64,000 nucleotides of DNA from Carnobacterium mobile DSM 4848. Its GTDB lineage: Bacteria; Bacillota; Bacilli; Lactobacillales; Carnobacteriaceae. Positions 16,566 through 25,181 of the stretch are shown piece by piece. Numbering within the stretch: the stretch's first letter is position 1; every line of letters starts with the position of its first letter. The DNA lies in contig NZ_JQMR01000001.1 in NCBI RefSeq assembly GCF_000744825.1, forward strand, positions 1,969,501 to 2,033,500, in the 5' to 3' direction. The position numbers and the translations under genes were made by a program. A model generated the notes under the pieces. It ran no database searches and was not told the DNA's origin. It saw only the letters and a list, made by a program, of their open reading frames with translations.

Positions 16566-17129
16566 TCAAAAATCTAAATCAGAAAAGCCTTCTTCCAACA
16601 TATCATTGATCTCTTCGACAATTTCCTTTGCATCTGGATTAATTAAGAAGGAATCATCACCATCTATTAGTTCGCCGCGGCTATTTTCTTCAGGAGCATC
16701 ATTTTTTGCTTTAAGGCAAATAGGATAGTAGACATCAGGAGTGGGTTCTAAAATTTTCTCGAGTACAATTTCATGTTCCCAGTCATCTCCAAAATCATAT
16801 GTATATATAACTCGATCTTTTTCTTTCTTGAACCATTTAGCCAACGTTTCTTCTCCTTCATTTAATATTTCCAAGGAAGAGGCGAAATTCCCCCAGCCAG
16901 AATCTGAGTTAGGACCTTGATATTCATTATCAGGTTCAATAGAAATATTTTGAATTTGGTGTCCATTTGATTTTCGGATAGAAAAGTTGTGTAAATGAGA
17001 ATTGTACCAATCGAAAGCAACTTGAATCACTTCGTGCAATTCACGAAAAGTGCTGTGGCTATCCACTTGGACTCTCCGCCACACCGGAACTCCGACATCT
17101 AGTAAAGAAATTTTAAATTGAAAAATCAT
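16566..17129 (-). CDS. Plasmid pRiA4b ORF-3 family protein
   Basis: 187 residues carrying the family hallmarks: FQFKISLLDVGVPVWRRVQVDSHSTFRELHEVIQVAFDW (cut by turns), NSHLHNFSI, and IYTYDFGDDWEHEIVLEKILEP near residue 112, followed by an acidic tail. The family is widespread in bacteria and plasmids with no established function. The gene stands alone on the minus strand, with AAAGGA upstream of its ATG. Confidence 0.85.
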   Translation of the reverse strand: MIFQFKISLLDVGVPVWRRVQVDSHSTFRELHEVIQVAFDWYNSHLHNFSIRKSNGHQIQNISIEPDNEYQGPNSDSGWGNFASSLEILNEGEETLAKWFKKEKDRVIYTYDFGDDWEHEIVLEKILEPTPDVYYPICLKAKNDAPEENSRGELIDGDDSFLINPDAKEIVEEINDMLEEGFSDLDF

Positions 17130-17529
17130 ATAGGCACGTCCTTTTCTTTTAATGATTTATAGAACTTAAAGTAGTAAAAAATCAGCGACTTTCAATGGAA
17201 TGCATTATTATGAGAGGAAAGATGATAAAAGAGTTTTAGTCTATGATGTTGAACCAAAAAGATTACGGGTGACCTTCTTTAGTATCCGCTAAATAGAGTT
17301 AAATCTTTTCCTCTAATATATATAAAATCGAGCTTCAAAAACGGTGAAACTGGCTTCCATTGACAATACCTCGCTTTAATCTTTAGTATAACAGAAGAGC
17401 TTTACTGAGCGCCAATCATGCTTGGGAGAATATTGATTTAAAAATCTTCTGATGAGTAACTCGCTTAATACATGTTTTTTCTATATGAAAGATCAGATAT
17501 ATAATTTCTTATTCATTAAAAACACTTTA

Positions 17530-17558
17530 TTGACAAATAAAGTTTATCTTGTTATATT
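17530..17558 (+). promoter_or_regulatory. Strong sigma-A promoter
   Basis: A perfect TTGACA (17530-17535), a 17-bp spacer and TATATT (17553-17558). It lies 250 bp before the next coding start and directs a structured leader or separate small RNA. The rest of 17130-17529 is AT-rich with nothing recognised. Confidence 0.75.
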
Positions 17559-17564
17559 TTCAGT

Positions 17565-17746
17565 GAGAATAAATAAAACCTAGATGAATGGGGATATGTT
17601 TTGTGAGTGTAGCAGGTATCTAACCAATAAGTTGAATAGCCGATAAACGATAAGTTTATTTGGCATGCTTATAAGTGATACCTGTCGATAAATAGAATTT
17701 TTTTTATTATAAAGACGATAGTATGTATGACTATCGTCTTTTTTTG
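17565..17746 (+). ncRNA. Candidate structured leader or small RNA upstream of the MutS2-like gene
   Basis: The strong promoter at 17530 would give a transcript from about 17565. It contains a long-range stem, CAGGTATC (17613-17620) with GATACCTG (17677-17684), enclosing a GATAAAC/GTTTATT-type inner hairpin. A T8 stretch starts at 17698, and a perfect terminator (AAAGACGATAGT with ACTATCGTCTTT, T run to 17745) ends it 64 bp before the MutS2-like start. No open frame with a ribosome site fills it. It does not match a riboswitch I know. Confidence 0.5.
17711..17746 (+). terminator. Terminator ahead of the MutS2-like gene
   Basis: AAAGACGATAGT and ACTATCGTCTTT pair around ATGTATG, followed by T7. 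It either ends the candidate small RNA or acts as an attenuator for the gene at 17810. Confidence 0.85.
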
Positions 17747-17809
17747 TACTCTCTAGGTTTAATGTTTTATTTTAGGACGGGTATCTCTTCAGTGGAAAGG
17801 AAGAGAGCT

Positions 17810-19726
17810 ATGGATAAAGAAACACTTAATAAATTACAATTTAATGACATTCAAAAAGAAGTACAAGCTAGAGCAATTGGAAACTATAGCAAAATTCGTA
17901 TTGGGGAACTTTTGCCACAAACAAGTCTAGCAACCGTGAAAGTTTGGCAGCAAGAAACACAAGAAGCGCGTTTGATCTTAGATAGTAATCAACATGTGCC
18001 TTTTATGGGATTAAGTAGAATTGATGCTTTAAGATCACAAGTTCAAAAAGGGTTGGTCTTATCCCCGAATGACTTGATTGAATACGCAGATTTTCTTAGG
18101 AGCAGTCGAATGATCGATAAGTTTTTTGAAAAGAATCAATATCAAACGCCACTGCTGTATCAATATAGTAAGAGTTTGCCAAGTTTATTAGAAATCGAAG
18201 AAGAAGTTTATCAAAAAATACAACATCAAAAAGTAAGCGATGCTGCCTCAAGAACTTTAAGAAAAGTTCGTAAACAAATTCGTGAAACTGAAAAAGAACT
18301 TCAGGATAAGTTGATGAAATTTTTAAAACATCCTAGCAATAAAGAAATGATTCAAGATGGAATGATTGTTCAAAAAGATGGGCATTATACTGTTCCGATC
18401 AAATCCAGTTATAAAAATAAAGTAGCAGGAAACTTGATTGAACAATCTAATAAAGGAACAACAGTTTTTATTGAGCCGGCAGCTGTAGCAAAATTAAATG
18501 AACAATTAATTATGCTAAAGGCTGAAGAAGTTGCTGAAGAATATCAAGTTTTAGCTGAATTAACAGGTTACTTGGCTGAGAAAGAATCCATTATTGAATT
18601 TATGGTGGAAACAATCACTGCTTTTGATGTTATTTTTGCTCGAGCAAAATATAGTCGAGAAATCAATGGGGTCACTCCAAAAGTAAATAAATCTGAGGTA
18701 ATCCAGATCAAGAAAGGAATTCATCCATTTCTACCCAAAGGAGCTGTTCCTTTAGATTTTATTTTAGGTGAAGAGCATCGTGGCTTAGTCATTACGGGTG
18801 CAAACGCTGGTGGAAAGACCGTTGTATTAAAGACAGTTGGGTTATTAACTTTGATGACAATGTTTGGATTGCAAATTCCTGTACAAAAAGGGACTGATAT
18901 TGCAGTATTCGATGAAGTAGTTGTAGATATTGGGGATCACCAAAGTATGGAAAATGCTTTAAGTACGTTTTCTGGACACATGACAAACATTGCTTCCATC
19001 TTGAATAAAGTAAAACGACATTCGTTGGTTCTATTAGATGAGATTGGTAGCGGAACGGAGCCAAATGAAGGGGCTTCTTTAGCTATCGCGATTCTAGAAA
19101 CACTATATGCTAAGGGAGCATTAGTCGTGACCACAACGCATTATGGAGAAATTAAACGTTTTGCTGAAGAACATGAAGATTTTATCCCAGCAGCAATGGA
19201 ATTTGATCGAGAAACTCTAACTCCTAAGTTCATTTTGCATTTAGGAGAAAGCGGCGACAGCCAAGCTCTTTGGATCGCTAAAAAAGTCAATATGGCATCT
19301 TCTTTGATTAAACAAGCGCAAGAATATATGGGTAATAAAGACTATCAAACCAAGAGAAAAACATTTCTAAAAAACGAAATGGAGATTAAAATAGACAAAA
19401 AGGTGAGAGTTTCTTTTGGAAGAGGTGATCGTGTTCTTCTGACAGAAAGTCAAAAGAAAGGTTTAGTTTATGAAGACGATGGTTCAGACAATGTTTCTGT
19501 TTATATCGAAGAACATCTTGTGGAAGTCCCAAGACAAAGAATTCAGCTAGTGATGGCAGCTTATGAATTATATCCAGAAGACTATGATTTAGAGAACTTG
19601 TTTACTGATTACCAAACGAGAAAGATGCAGAGAGATCTAGAGCGTGGATCTAAAAAAGCACAAAAACAATTAAATAAAGAAATGAAACAAAGAGATGAGG
19701 AAAGAAGAGCTGAAGAGAAAAATTAA
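17810..19726 (+). CDS. MutS2-like ATPase lacking the Smr domain
   Basis: 638 residues from MDKETLNKLQFNDIQKEVQ; AAAGGAAGAG lies before this ATG, and an upstream in-frame ATG at 17723 sits in the terminator, so it is rejected. The MutS clamp and helical region is at 170-300. The ATPase follows: Walker A GANAGGKTVVLKTVG near 330, Walker B SLVLLDEIGSGTEPNEGASLA near 410 and the TTTHYGEIK switch. Standard MutS2 is about 780 residues and ends in an Smr nuclease domain; this protein ends in a basic coiled tail (KKAQKQLNKEMKQRDEERR) instead. It is therefore probably a paralogue or shortened form whose role in recombination or ribosome rescue cannot be assumed. Confidence 0.85.
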   Translation: MDKETLNKLQFNDIQKEVQARAIGNYSKIRIGELLPQTSLATVKVWQQETQEARLILDSNQHVPFMGLSRIDALRSQVQKGLVLSPNDLIEYADFLRSSRMIDKFFEKNQYQTPLLYQYSKSLPSLLEIEEEVYQKIQHQKVSDAASRTLRKVRKQIRETEKELQDKLMKFLKHPSNKEMIQDGMIVQKDGHYTVPIKSSYKNKVAGNLIEQSNKGTTVFIEPAAVAKLNEQLIMLKAEEVAEEYQVLAELTGYLAEKESIIEFMVETITAFDVIFARAKYSREINGVTPKVNKSEVIQIKKGIHPFLPKGAVPLDFILGEEHRGLVITGANAGGKTVVLKTVGLLTLMTMFGLQIPVQKGTDIAVFDEVVVDIGDHQSMENALSTFSGHMTNIASILNKVKRHSLVLLDEIGSGTEPNEGASLAIAILETLYAKGALVVTTTHYGEIKRFAEEHEDFIPAAMEFDRETLTPKFILHLGESGDSQALWIAKKVNMASSLIKQAQEYMGNKDYQTKRKTFLKNEMEIKIDKKVRVSFGRGDRVLLTESQKKGLVYEDDGSDNVSVYIEEHLVEVPRQRIQLVMAAYELYPEDYDLENLFTDYQTRKMQRDLERGSKKAQKQLNKEMKQRDEERRAEEKN

Positions 19727-19760
19727 TGACTAGTTGACGTAATAAGAAAAAACCAGAGTT

Positions 19761-19819
19761 CCTATCATAGTAGATACTAGAAATAGCAAGTAAATCTAGC
19801 CTACTATGGTGGGGATTTT
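19761..19819 (+). terminator. Terminator after the MutS2-like gene
   Basis: CCTATCATAGTAG pairs with CTACTATGGTGGG, including G-U pairs, and is followed by ATTTTT. Confidence 0.65.
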
Positions 19820-19921
19820 TATGATACCTAAAAGAAGGAGTAAGCGTATTACATGATAGTCTTATCTTAATCCTTTATACTGGATAGTGTAGATATTATT
19901 CATAGAAAGGATGAAAACAAG

Positions 19922-20770
19922 ATGACAAAAATAGAGAAATTCGAGTTGAATGATGGAATGAGTTTACCGTTTATTGGGTTTGGAACAGTAAACGTCCAAG
20001 GAGCACAAGGTTTGAACAGTGTGCTTACGGCAATTTCTACGGGTTATCGGCTTATAGATACTTCAACTAACTATATGAATGAAGGGATGGTTGGTGAAGC
20101 CATTCGTCGTTCAAGTCTCCCACGGGAAGAATTGCTTATCAGTTCAAAACTTCCAGGTATGGCGCATGAATATGATAAAGCAATCAAGATGATTCAAGAA
20201 TCCTTGTATCGTATTGGTATCGACTATTTTGATAAATATTTAATCCACTGGCCATTACCTAAACAAGATAAATACGAAGAAGCTTGGCAGGCATTAGTGG
20301 ATGCCCAAAAATTCGGTTTGATCAAAACGATTGGCGTATCGAACTTCTTGCCGGAGCACCTTGAACGTATTATTGAAAAGACAGGTGTCACTCCTGCTAC
20401 CAATCAAATTGAGCGCCACCCTTACTTTAATAACAAAGAGTTAGTCGAAGCCAATAAAAAAATGGGCATCTTGACAGAAGCATGGAGCCCGTTTGGCCGT
20501 GAGATCAACGATGTATTGGAAAATGAAACGATTGTAGCTCTTGCTGAAAAATATGGAAAAGAACCAGCTCAAATTATTATCCGTTGGAATTTACAGAATC
20601 AGGTATTGCCAATTGTAAAAGCCTCTTCCGCAAAACACCAAAAAGCGAATTTGGATGTTTTTGATTTTGAATTAGCAGAAGAAGATCTTCAAAAAATCGA
20701 TGCTTTAGATAAAGGAGAAGCTGGCAGAGTAGAAGGTCAACATCCAAATGAGTACGAAGAGTTTGATTAA
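19922..20770 (+). CDS. Aldo/keto reductase
   Basis: 282 residues of the (beta/alpha)8 reductase family. The catalytic tetrad is visible: Asp in YRLIDTSTNYMNEGMVGEAIRR with its Tyr, Lys in LLISSKLPG and His in YLIHWPLP. The NADPH site (IVKASSAKHQKANLDVFDFEL) is at the C-terminal end. It reduces aldehydes or ketones, substrate unknown. AGAAAGGATG lies upstream, and the cupin gene follows after 42 bp, probably on the same transcript. Confidence 0.92.
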   Translation: MTKIEKFELNDGMSLPFIGFGTVNVQGAQGLNSVLTAISTGYRLIDTSTNYMNEGMVGEAIRRSSLPREELLISSKLPGMAHEYDKAIKMIQESLYRIGIDYFDKYLIHWPLPKQDKYEEAWQALVDAQKFGLIKTIGVSNFLPEHLERIIEKTGVTPATNQIERHPYFNNKELVEANKKMGILTEAWSPFGREINDVLENETIVALAEKYGKEPAQIIIRWNLQNQVLPIVKASSAKHQKANLDVFDFELAEEDLQKIDALDKGEAGRVEGQHPNEYEEFD

Positions 20771-20812
20771 GATATCTTTTGATTAGACGTATAAGAAAGG
20801 AAGTCAAGATCT

Positions 20813-21316
20813 ATGGCAGAGACGTTTTATGTCGAAGAAAACCAACCATTTCCTAATAATTCGCTCCCTGTTCTTTACTATCCCAAAAGAGTAACGGATT
20901 TACTAGGTGGCTCGAATTCAGCAAAGAAGGTGTTAGCTTTATTTGAACAAAATGGATACTCAAATGGCTGGGTAAATGGCATCTTTCCCTACCATCACTT
21001 TCATGCCACGACCCATGAAGTATTAGCGTGTATTGCTGGAGAAGCAACTGTTCAGCTTGGTGGGCCAGATGCGGAAGCCTATTCTTTTTCCAAAGGAGAT
21101 GTTCTCCTGCTTCCTGCAGGCGTGGCTCATAAGCGCATCAATGCAAACGATGAATTTCAAATAGTAGGTGCCTATCCTGATGGACTTGAGCCAGATATAC
21201 AAAAAGGCGAAGCAGAAAATTATGAGACCATCAAACAAATGGTCGCATCTGTTGCTAAGCCCGATAAAGATCCGGTTGAAGGAGAAGATGGAGTGGTACT
21301 AAAGTATTGGACCTAG
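20813..21316 (+). CDS. Cupin-domain protein
   Basis: 167 residues. The cupin core is YHHFHATTHEVLACIAGEATVQLGGPDAE (split by a turn), then FSKGDVLLLPAGVAHKRI, which contain the usual histidine and glutamate metal ligands (HFH...E and H). This resembles the small YjlB-type cupins. The reaction is unknown. It starts with AAAGGAAG upstream and lies just behind the aldo/keto reductase gene. Confidence 0.85.
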   Translation: MAETFYVEENQPFPNNSLPVLYYPKRVTDLLGGSNSAKKVLALFEQNGYSNGWVNGIFPYHHFHATTHEVLACIAGEATVQLGGPDAEAYSFSKGDVLLLPAGVAHKRINANDEFQIVGAYPDGLEPDIQKGEAENYETIKQMVASVAKPDKDPVEGEDGVVLKYWT

Positions 21317-21413
21317 TATCCTTTATTGTAGTAGTCAAAATCATAAGAAACTAGGTTTTAAAAAAATTGGTAAAGTTGCCAAAGTTTAAAATAGCAAGAT
21401 TACAATATGCGTC

Positions 21414-21450
21414 AAAAGAGAGAATTGCTGATATGGCAGTTCTCTCTTTT
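21414..21450 (+). terminator. Terminator after the cupin gene
   Basis: AAAAGAGAGAATTGC pairs with GCAGTTCTCTCTTTT around TGATATG. I see nothing else in the 430-bp gap 21317-21748. Confidence 0.9.
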
Positions 21451-21748
21451 GTGTTAGAAAGTAACGTGATCAATTTATAACTCTGGCAGTTCGAGTGAAG
21501 GAAGTTCCAGATATAGCAGGAGGTATATTAAAGAATAGCAATATTTTCCTATTAAAGTTTTTTTACTGGGAATAAATTTTCACCATCATAAGCTCGTTCA
21601 TGCTAAGATATCTTTAAATCTATACAACGCTTAGATCCATTTTGATTGCCTATTTTGTCAGAAATAAACAAATAACGAATAGAACATTTTCTGTCACAAG
21701 CAATAAGAAAAAATCATTAAAAAATTTATGGAATTGGGAGAGATCATT

Positions 21749-22126
21749 ATGCAGTATGAAGCAACGAGCCCCGAAGAATATGTTGAACTGCTTGAAAATG
21801 ATTGGCGGAAAGAAAAGTTGTTGCAAATAAGAGAACTCATTTTAAAGTATGGTCCTGAACTGGAAGAGGGAATTTTATATAAAATGTTGGCTTATAGTGC
21901 TGAGGGAACACAAGTATTTGGTTTAAATGCACAAAAGTTGTATGTCAGTTTATATGTTGGAAGCATACAAAAAATTGAAAATGCTGACCAATTACTAGAA
22001 GGATTTAATTATGGCAAAGGCTGCATTCGAATAAAAAAGACAGTTGATATCAGTAAAACAGAACTTGAAACGTTTATAAAACAAACGATTGAAAAGCGGA
22101 GAGCCGGCGAGGATATTTCCTGTTAA
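21749..22126 (+). CDS. DUF1801 (YdhG/frataxin-like fold) protein
   Basis: 125 residues from MQYEATSPEEYVELLENDWRKEKL. The segment YKMLAYSAEGTQVFGLNAQKLYVSLYVG and the ending YGKGCIRIKKTVDISKTELETFIKQ fit the DUF1801 fold, which resembles frataxin; one Bacillus member has been described as an iron chaperone. The ATG at 21749 has TTGGGAGAG upstream and is preferred to 21728. Iron binding is not shown by the sequence. Confidence 0.75.
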   Translation: MQYEATSPEEYVELLENDWRKEKLLQIRELILKYGPELEEGILYKMLAYSAEGTQVFGLNAQKLYVSLYVGSIQKIENADQLLEGFNYGKGCIRIKKTVDISKTELETFIKQTIEKRRAGEDISC

Positions 22127-22152
22127 CGAATTGAAAAAATACAGCTCTTTTT

Positions 22153-22200
22153 AAAAAGTATGCTGCGCCCTTAATGATAGGGATGCAGCATACTTTTTTT
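22153..22200. terminator. Bidirectional terminator
   Basis: AAAAAGTATGCTGC pairs with GCAGCATACTTTTT, with T runs both ways, between two convergent genes. Confidence 0.85.
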
Positions 22201-22208
22201 GTTTGAAA

Positions 22209-22811
22209 TCAGTATTTCTTTTTTGGATGCCGATCAATAACTTCAGAGTATTTTTCAAGCAGCTCTTTTCCAGCTGGTGTTAGTTGATAACCTCTGACTT
22301 TGAAATGAGGAGCAAGCTGTTCTTCTGTTAATTGTTCTTTAGCTAGTTCCATCAACTCTGTTTTGTTCAATTTAGAATAGCCTGTCAGCTCAAGCTGTTT
22401 GAAGATCGCTTTTAATTGGGCAGCGTTAAAATGAGTTAATGAATCAGTCGCTGAAAGTTCTTTTGCATAACCTTTTTGTTGAACTTCATCTAAGGCTTGC
22501 TTTGCATTGATACCGTAGTCGTATTCAAAATATTTTGGGAAAACACTCGTATTCGTAAATGTACCAAAATTTATGCGCCACAATAAAATAAGGTAGCCAG
22601 GAAGGATGTCTTCCTCCAACCGGAGCATATTTCGTTTAGGCACTGTACTTCCTGAACCGATACTGACCGAGCTTAACCATTCAGCCAAATCACGTTTTGG
22701 CGATATATAAGGCGCCTCCGCATAATCCTCGTAGAGTGCGAGAACGTTTTGTACATCTTTGTTCTTTAAATCTAAATGACTATTTTGTTTATCGATGTTA
22801 GTGGTATTCAT
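22209..22811 (-). CDS. Hypothetical protein with SAP-like motif
   Basis: 200 soluble residues. The first half has a tryptophan-containing segment (PKRDLAEWLSSVSIGSGSTVPKR, ILLWRINFGTF). The middle FNAAQLKAIFKQLELTGYSKLNKTELMELAKEQL (cut by a turn) is an SAP-like helix-turn-helix of the kind that binds nucleic acid. The end, VRGYQLTPAGKELLEKY, looks like the close of a regulator wing. The family is not recognised. AAAGGAG precedes the start, and the gene stands alone. Confidence 0.6.
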   Translation of the reverse strand: MNTTNIDKQNSHLDLKNKDVQNVLALYEDYAEAPYISPKRDLAEWLSSVSIGSGSTVPKRNMLRLEEDILPGYLILLWRINFGTFTNTSVFPKYFEYDYGINAKQALDEVQQKGYAKELSATDSLTHFNAAQLKAIFKQLELTGYSKLNKTELMELAKEQLTEEQLAPHFKVRGYQLTPAGKELLEKYSEVIDRHPKKKY

Positions 22812-23035
22812 TAGAATCTCCTTTCCATGATAAATAATTCTGATTCTCTTCTATTTTGATAAATGATAGAAGAGAAGTCAATAGATTTAAAAAGGATTCA
22901 GTCCTATTTTCTAACTATTCTTATAGCTGTTTATTTAATATAATTTAAGAAAAACGTAATTCGATATAAATATATTGTATTGCGATAAATAAGGTGCTAA
23001 AGTAAAATAAATAATCATTAAATGAGGTGTTTTTT

Positions 23036-23512
23036 ATGCAAAAAGGTACTACACTCTTTTTAAAGTTAGCTGTTCTTCTTATTGGGCTCCCTGTTCTTGC
23101 ATTGAGTTTATTTGGACTGACTTGGTTAATTAATAATCCAGCAAGCCCAGCCTATGATCAATTATTATATCCTATTTTGATTGGTATGTATGTATCTGTG
23201 TTACCATTTTTCGCTGCTTTATACCAAGCGTGTAAGCTATTAAATCATATTGATAAGAACCAAGCTTTTTCTGATCTGTCAGTTAAAGCGTTAAAAAATA
23301 TCAAGTTTTGTGCACTGCTAATCAGTGGCTTATATTTAGTAGTTTTGCCATTTGTTTTTGGCTTAGCCCAAATGGATGATGCCCCTGGTATGGTCTTAGT
23401 CGGAATGGTTCCTGTTTTTGCTTCACTGGTGATTGCCGTTTTTGCTGCAGTTCTGCAGAGGCTGTTACAAGAAGCGATTAAGATAAAATCAGAAAATGAA
23501 TTAACGGTCTGA
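23036..23512 (+). CDS. DUF2975 membrane protein
   Basis: 158 residues with four membrane helices (LFLKLAVLLIGLPVLALSLF, LLYPILIGMYVSVLPFFAAL, ALLISGLYLVVLPFVFGLA, VLVGMVPVFASLVIAVFAAV) and the linking motif LLNHIDKNQAFSDLSVKALKNIKFCAL in between, which is typical of DUF2975. These proteins normally pair with a small YozG-type regulator, and one follows 10 bp downstream. GAGGTG serves the ATG at 23036. Confidence 0.82.
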   Translation: MQKGTTLFLKLAVLLIGLPVLALSLFGLTWLINNPASPAYDQLLYPILIGMYVSVLPFFAALYQACKLLNHIDKNQAFSDLSVKALKNIKFCALLISGLYLVVLPFVFGLAQMDDAPGMVLVGMVPVFASLVIAVFAAVLQRLLQEAIKIKSENELTV

Positions 23513-23522
23513 GGTGAATAAT

Positions 23523-23744
23523 ATGGCAATTATAATCAATATTGATGTGATGTTGGCTAAAAGGAAAATGAGCGTAACGGAACTTTCGGAGAAGGTTGGA
23601 ATCACGATGGCGAATCTCTCTATCTTGAAAAATGGAAAGGCAAAAGCGATTCGCCTCACCACTTTAGAAGCTGTCTGTAAGGCGTTAGACTGTCAGCCCG
23701 GAGATATTTTAGAATACAAAAGTGATGAAGACATTCAAGAATAA
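23523..23744 (+). CDS. YozG-type XRE/Cro regulator
   Basis: 73 residues. MAIIINIDVMLAKRKMSVTEL starts it, with the recognition helices EKVGITMANLSILKNGKAKAIR and the ending LEAVCKALDCQPGDILEY, the standard short Cro/CI fold. It probably controls its own two-gene operon with the DUF2975 membrane protein. The ATG at 23523 has CTGAGGTG upstream. Confidence 0.88.
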   Translation: MAIIINIDVMLAKRKMSVTELSEKVGITMANLSILKNGKAKAIRLTTLEAVCKALDCQPGDILEYKSDEDIQE

Positions 23745-24074
23745 TTAAGTAGATACCACACAACATAATAAGAAAAAGAAAAGTTGTTTTTAATCTCTAG
23801 TCGTATTTTTTATTATCACAGCAGTTGTATCCTCGCTGTAACGCACAAAAAATACCTCCAGAAATAGTAAGTGAACAGGTTTTAACAAATTTAATGCTCA
23901 ATTTTTACTAGAATAAAAAGCGTAAAAGCTCCTTAAGAAGTCTGCTTCTTAAGGAGCACTATTTATGGATTTTATTAAAAGTAAATAAAAAGTCTAGGTT
24001 TTAAGCTTGGTTAGTTAGCACGGTGTTTCATCAAGCTGTCAAAAGTTGCTTTACTTATCTATCTGGTTACTTTT
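23745..24074. other. Intergenic region with one perfect hairpin
   Basis: GCTCCTTAAGAAG and CTTCTTAAGGAGC form a perfect 13-bp stem at 23929-23958; a short T run lies on the minus-strand side, so it may end the sulfurtransferase transcript. Nothing else is seen. Confidence 0.55.
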
Positions 24075-24902
24075 TCAATCTTTTATTACTTCATTCTCAT
24101 CGTAACTAACCCAATCACTGTAACCGCCGGGATACAACTTTGGCTTTAATCCCGCTTCTTCCATGAATAATACATTTACTGTCCCTGTGATACCTGAACC
24201 ACAGTGAACAATAATCTCTTCGTAGTTTTTAAGAGGTTTAAATTTTTCGCTTATTTCTTCATTATCTATGATGTTCCCTTCATCGACTAAATCCATCCAA
24301 GGATAATTTAAAGCATTGGGTATGTGTCCAGGCAATTTATCCAATGGTTCCACTTGTCCTGCATACCGTTCATATGCTCTGGAATCGACAATGGCTGTAT
24401 CTTTTGATGCAGCAGCTGTCTTTACGTCTGCAATTTCAGCAATCATTGTTTTATCTAAAGTTAAACTTAAAGAGGTCGATTGTTTAGGCTCTGGAATATC
24501 TGTAGTAGTTTCTAGTCTATTCTCAAGCCAATGTTTCATGCCGCCTTCTAATAAAAATACATTGTCTTTACCAGCGTATTTTAGCAGCCACCATAATCTA
24601 CCCGCCATCGCCAAATCTCCGTTATCATAAATAATGATGGTAGAGGAATCACTGATCCCTAAATTTCTCATCTCGGCAATAAATATTTTCATATCTGGTA
24701 AAGGGTGTCTGCCTCCATGTCTGCCAACTTCTCCAGTCATTGTATTTTCCATAGACACAAAGTGAGCACCTTTGATATGTCCTTCTTTATACTGAGTAAA
24801 ACCTGCTGCTGCATCATTTAATTCTGCACGAGCATCCAGCAATACTAAATTATCATTTGAACTATTTTCTACTAACCATGATTGTGTCACAAAGTTTTTC
24901 AT
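24075..24902 (-). CDS. Sulfurtransferase with two rhodanese domains (SseA-like)
   Basis: 275 residues. The N-terminal rhodanese domain (VLLDARAELNDAAAGFTQYKEGHIKGAHFVSME) lacks the catalytic cysteine, as usual. The C-terminal domain has VDSRAYERYAGQVEPLDKLPGHIPNALNYPW and the loop IVHCGSGITGTVN, whose CGSGITG is closest to mercaptopyruvate sulfurtransferase rather than thiosulfate enzymes. It moves sulfane sulfur to acceptors such as cyanide or thiols. TTAGGAGGG lies before the ATG at 24902, so the longer frame from 24941 is rejected. Confidence 0.88.
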   Translation of the reverse strand: MKNFVTQSWLVENSSNDNLVLLDARAELNDAAAGFTQYKEGHIKGAHFVSMENTMTGEVGRHGGRHPLPDMKIFIAEMRNLGISDSSTIIIYDNGDLAMAGRLWWLLKYAGKDNVFLLEGGMKHWLENRLETTTDIPEPKQSTSLSLTLDKTMIAEIADVKTAAASKDTAIVDSRAYERYAGQVEPLDKLPGHIPNALNYPWMDLVDEGNIIDNEEISEKFKPLKNYEEIIVHCGSGITGTVNVLFMEEAGLKPKLYPGGYSDWVSYDENEVIKD

Positions 24903-25087
24903 AAGCCCTCCTAAGAAAATATGTTTTTCTAAATCCAACAATTTTATTGTGTAAGAAGAAAAAAACTCTATCCTTTAGTCAACAGTATACAACATACTGC
25001 TAACGATAGGCACTTCATTTACTTTATGCAACACAAAAGTAAGCCAAACGAATTTAAAGGCTTCATGATTTTGAAAAAAAGAACCGA

Positions 25088-25111
25088 GTTTATGGAAAAT
25101 TTTCCATAAAC
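25088..25111. promoter_or_regulatory. Perfect 24-bp palindromic operator
   Basis: The half-site GTTTATGGAAAA is followed directly by its exact inverse. It lies 70 bp before the EIIC/RpiR/MalY operon. It is a strong candidate site for the RpiR-family regulator encoded at 26504, whose relatives bind such palindromes. A TATAAT box at 25140-25145 lies downstream, with a poor -35 match. Confidence 0.65.
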
Positions 25112-25181
25112 AGGAATAGGCAAGTATATGAGAATCTACTATAATGAAAACGCAATAATAATTATAGCGAGGAGATTTACG

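Noticed and set aside
17723-17809. An earlier ATG for the MutS2-like protein
   Set aside because: It lies inside the terminator hairpin, has no ribosome site, and the extra residues are unlike MutS2 N-termini.
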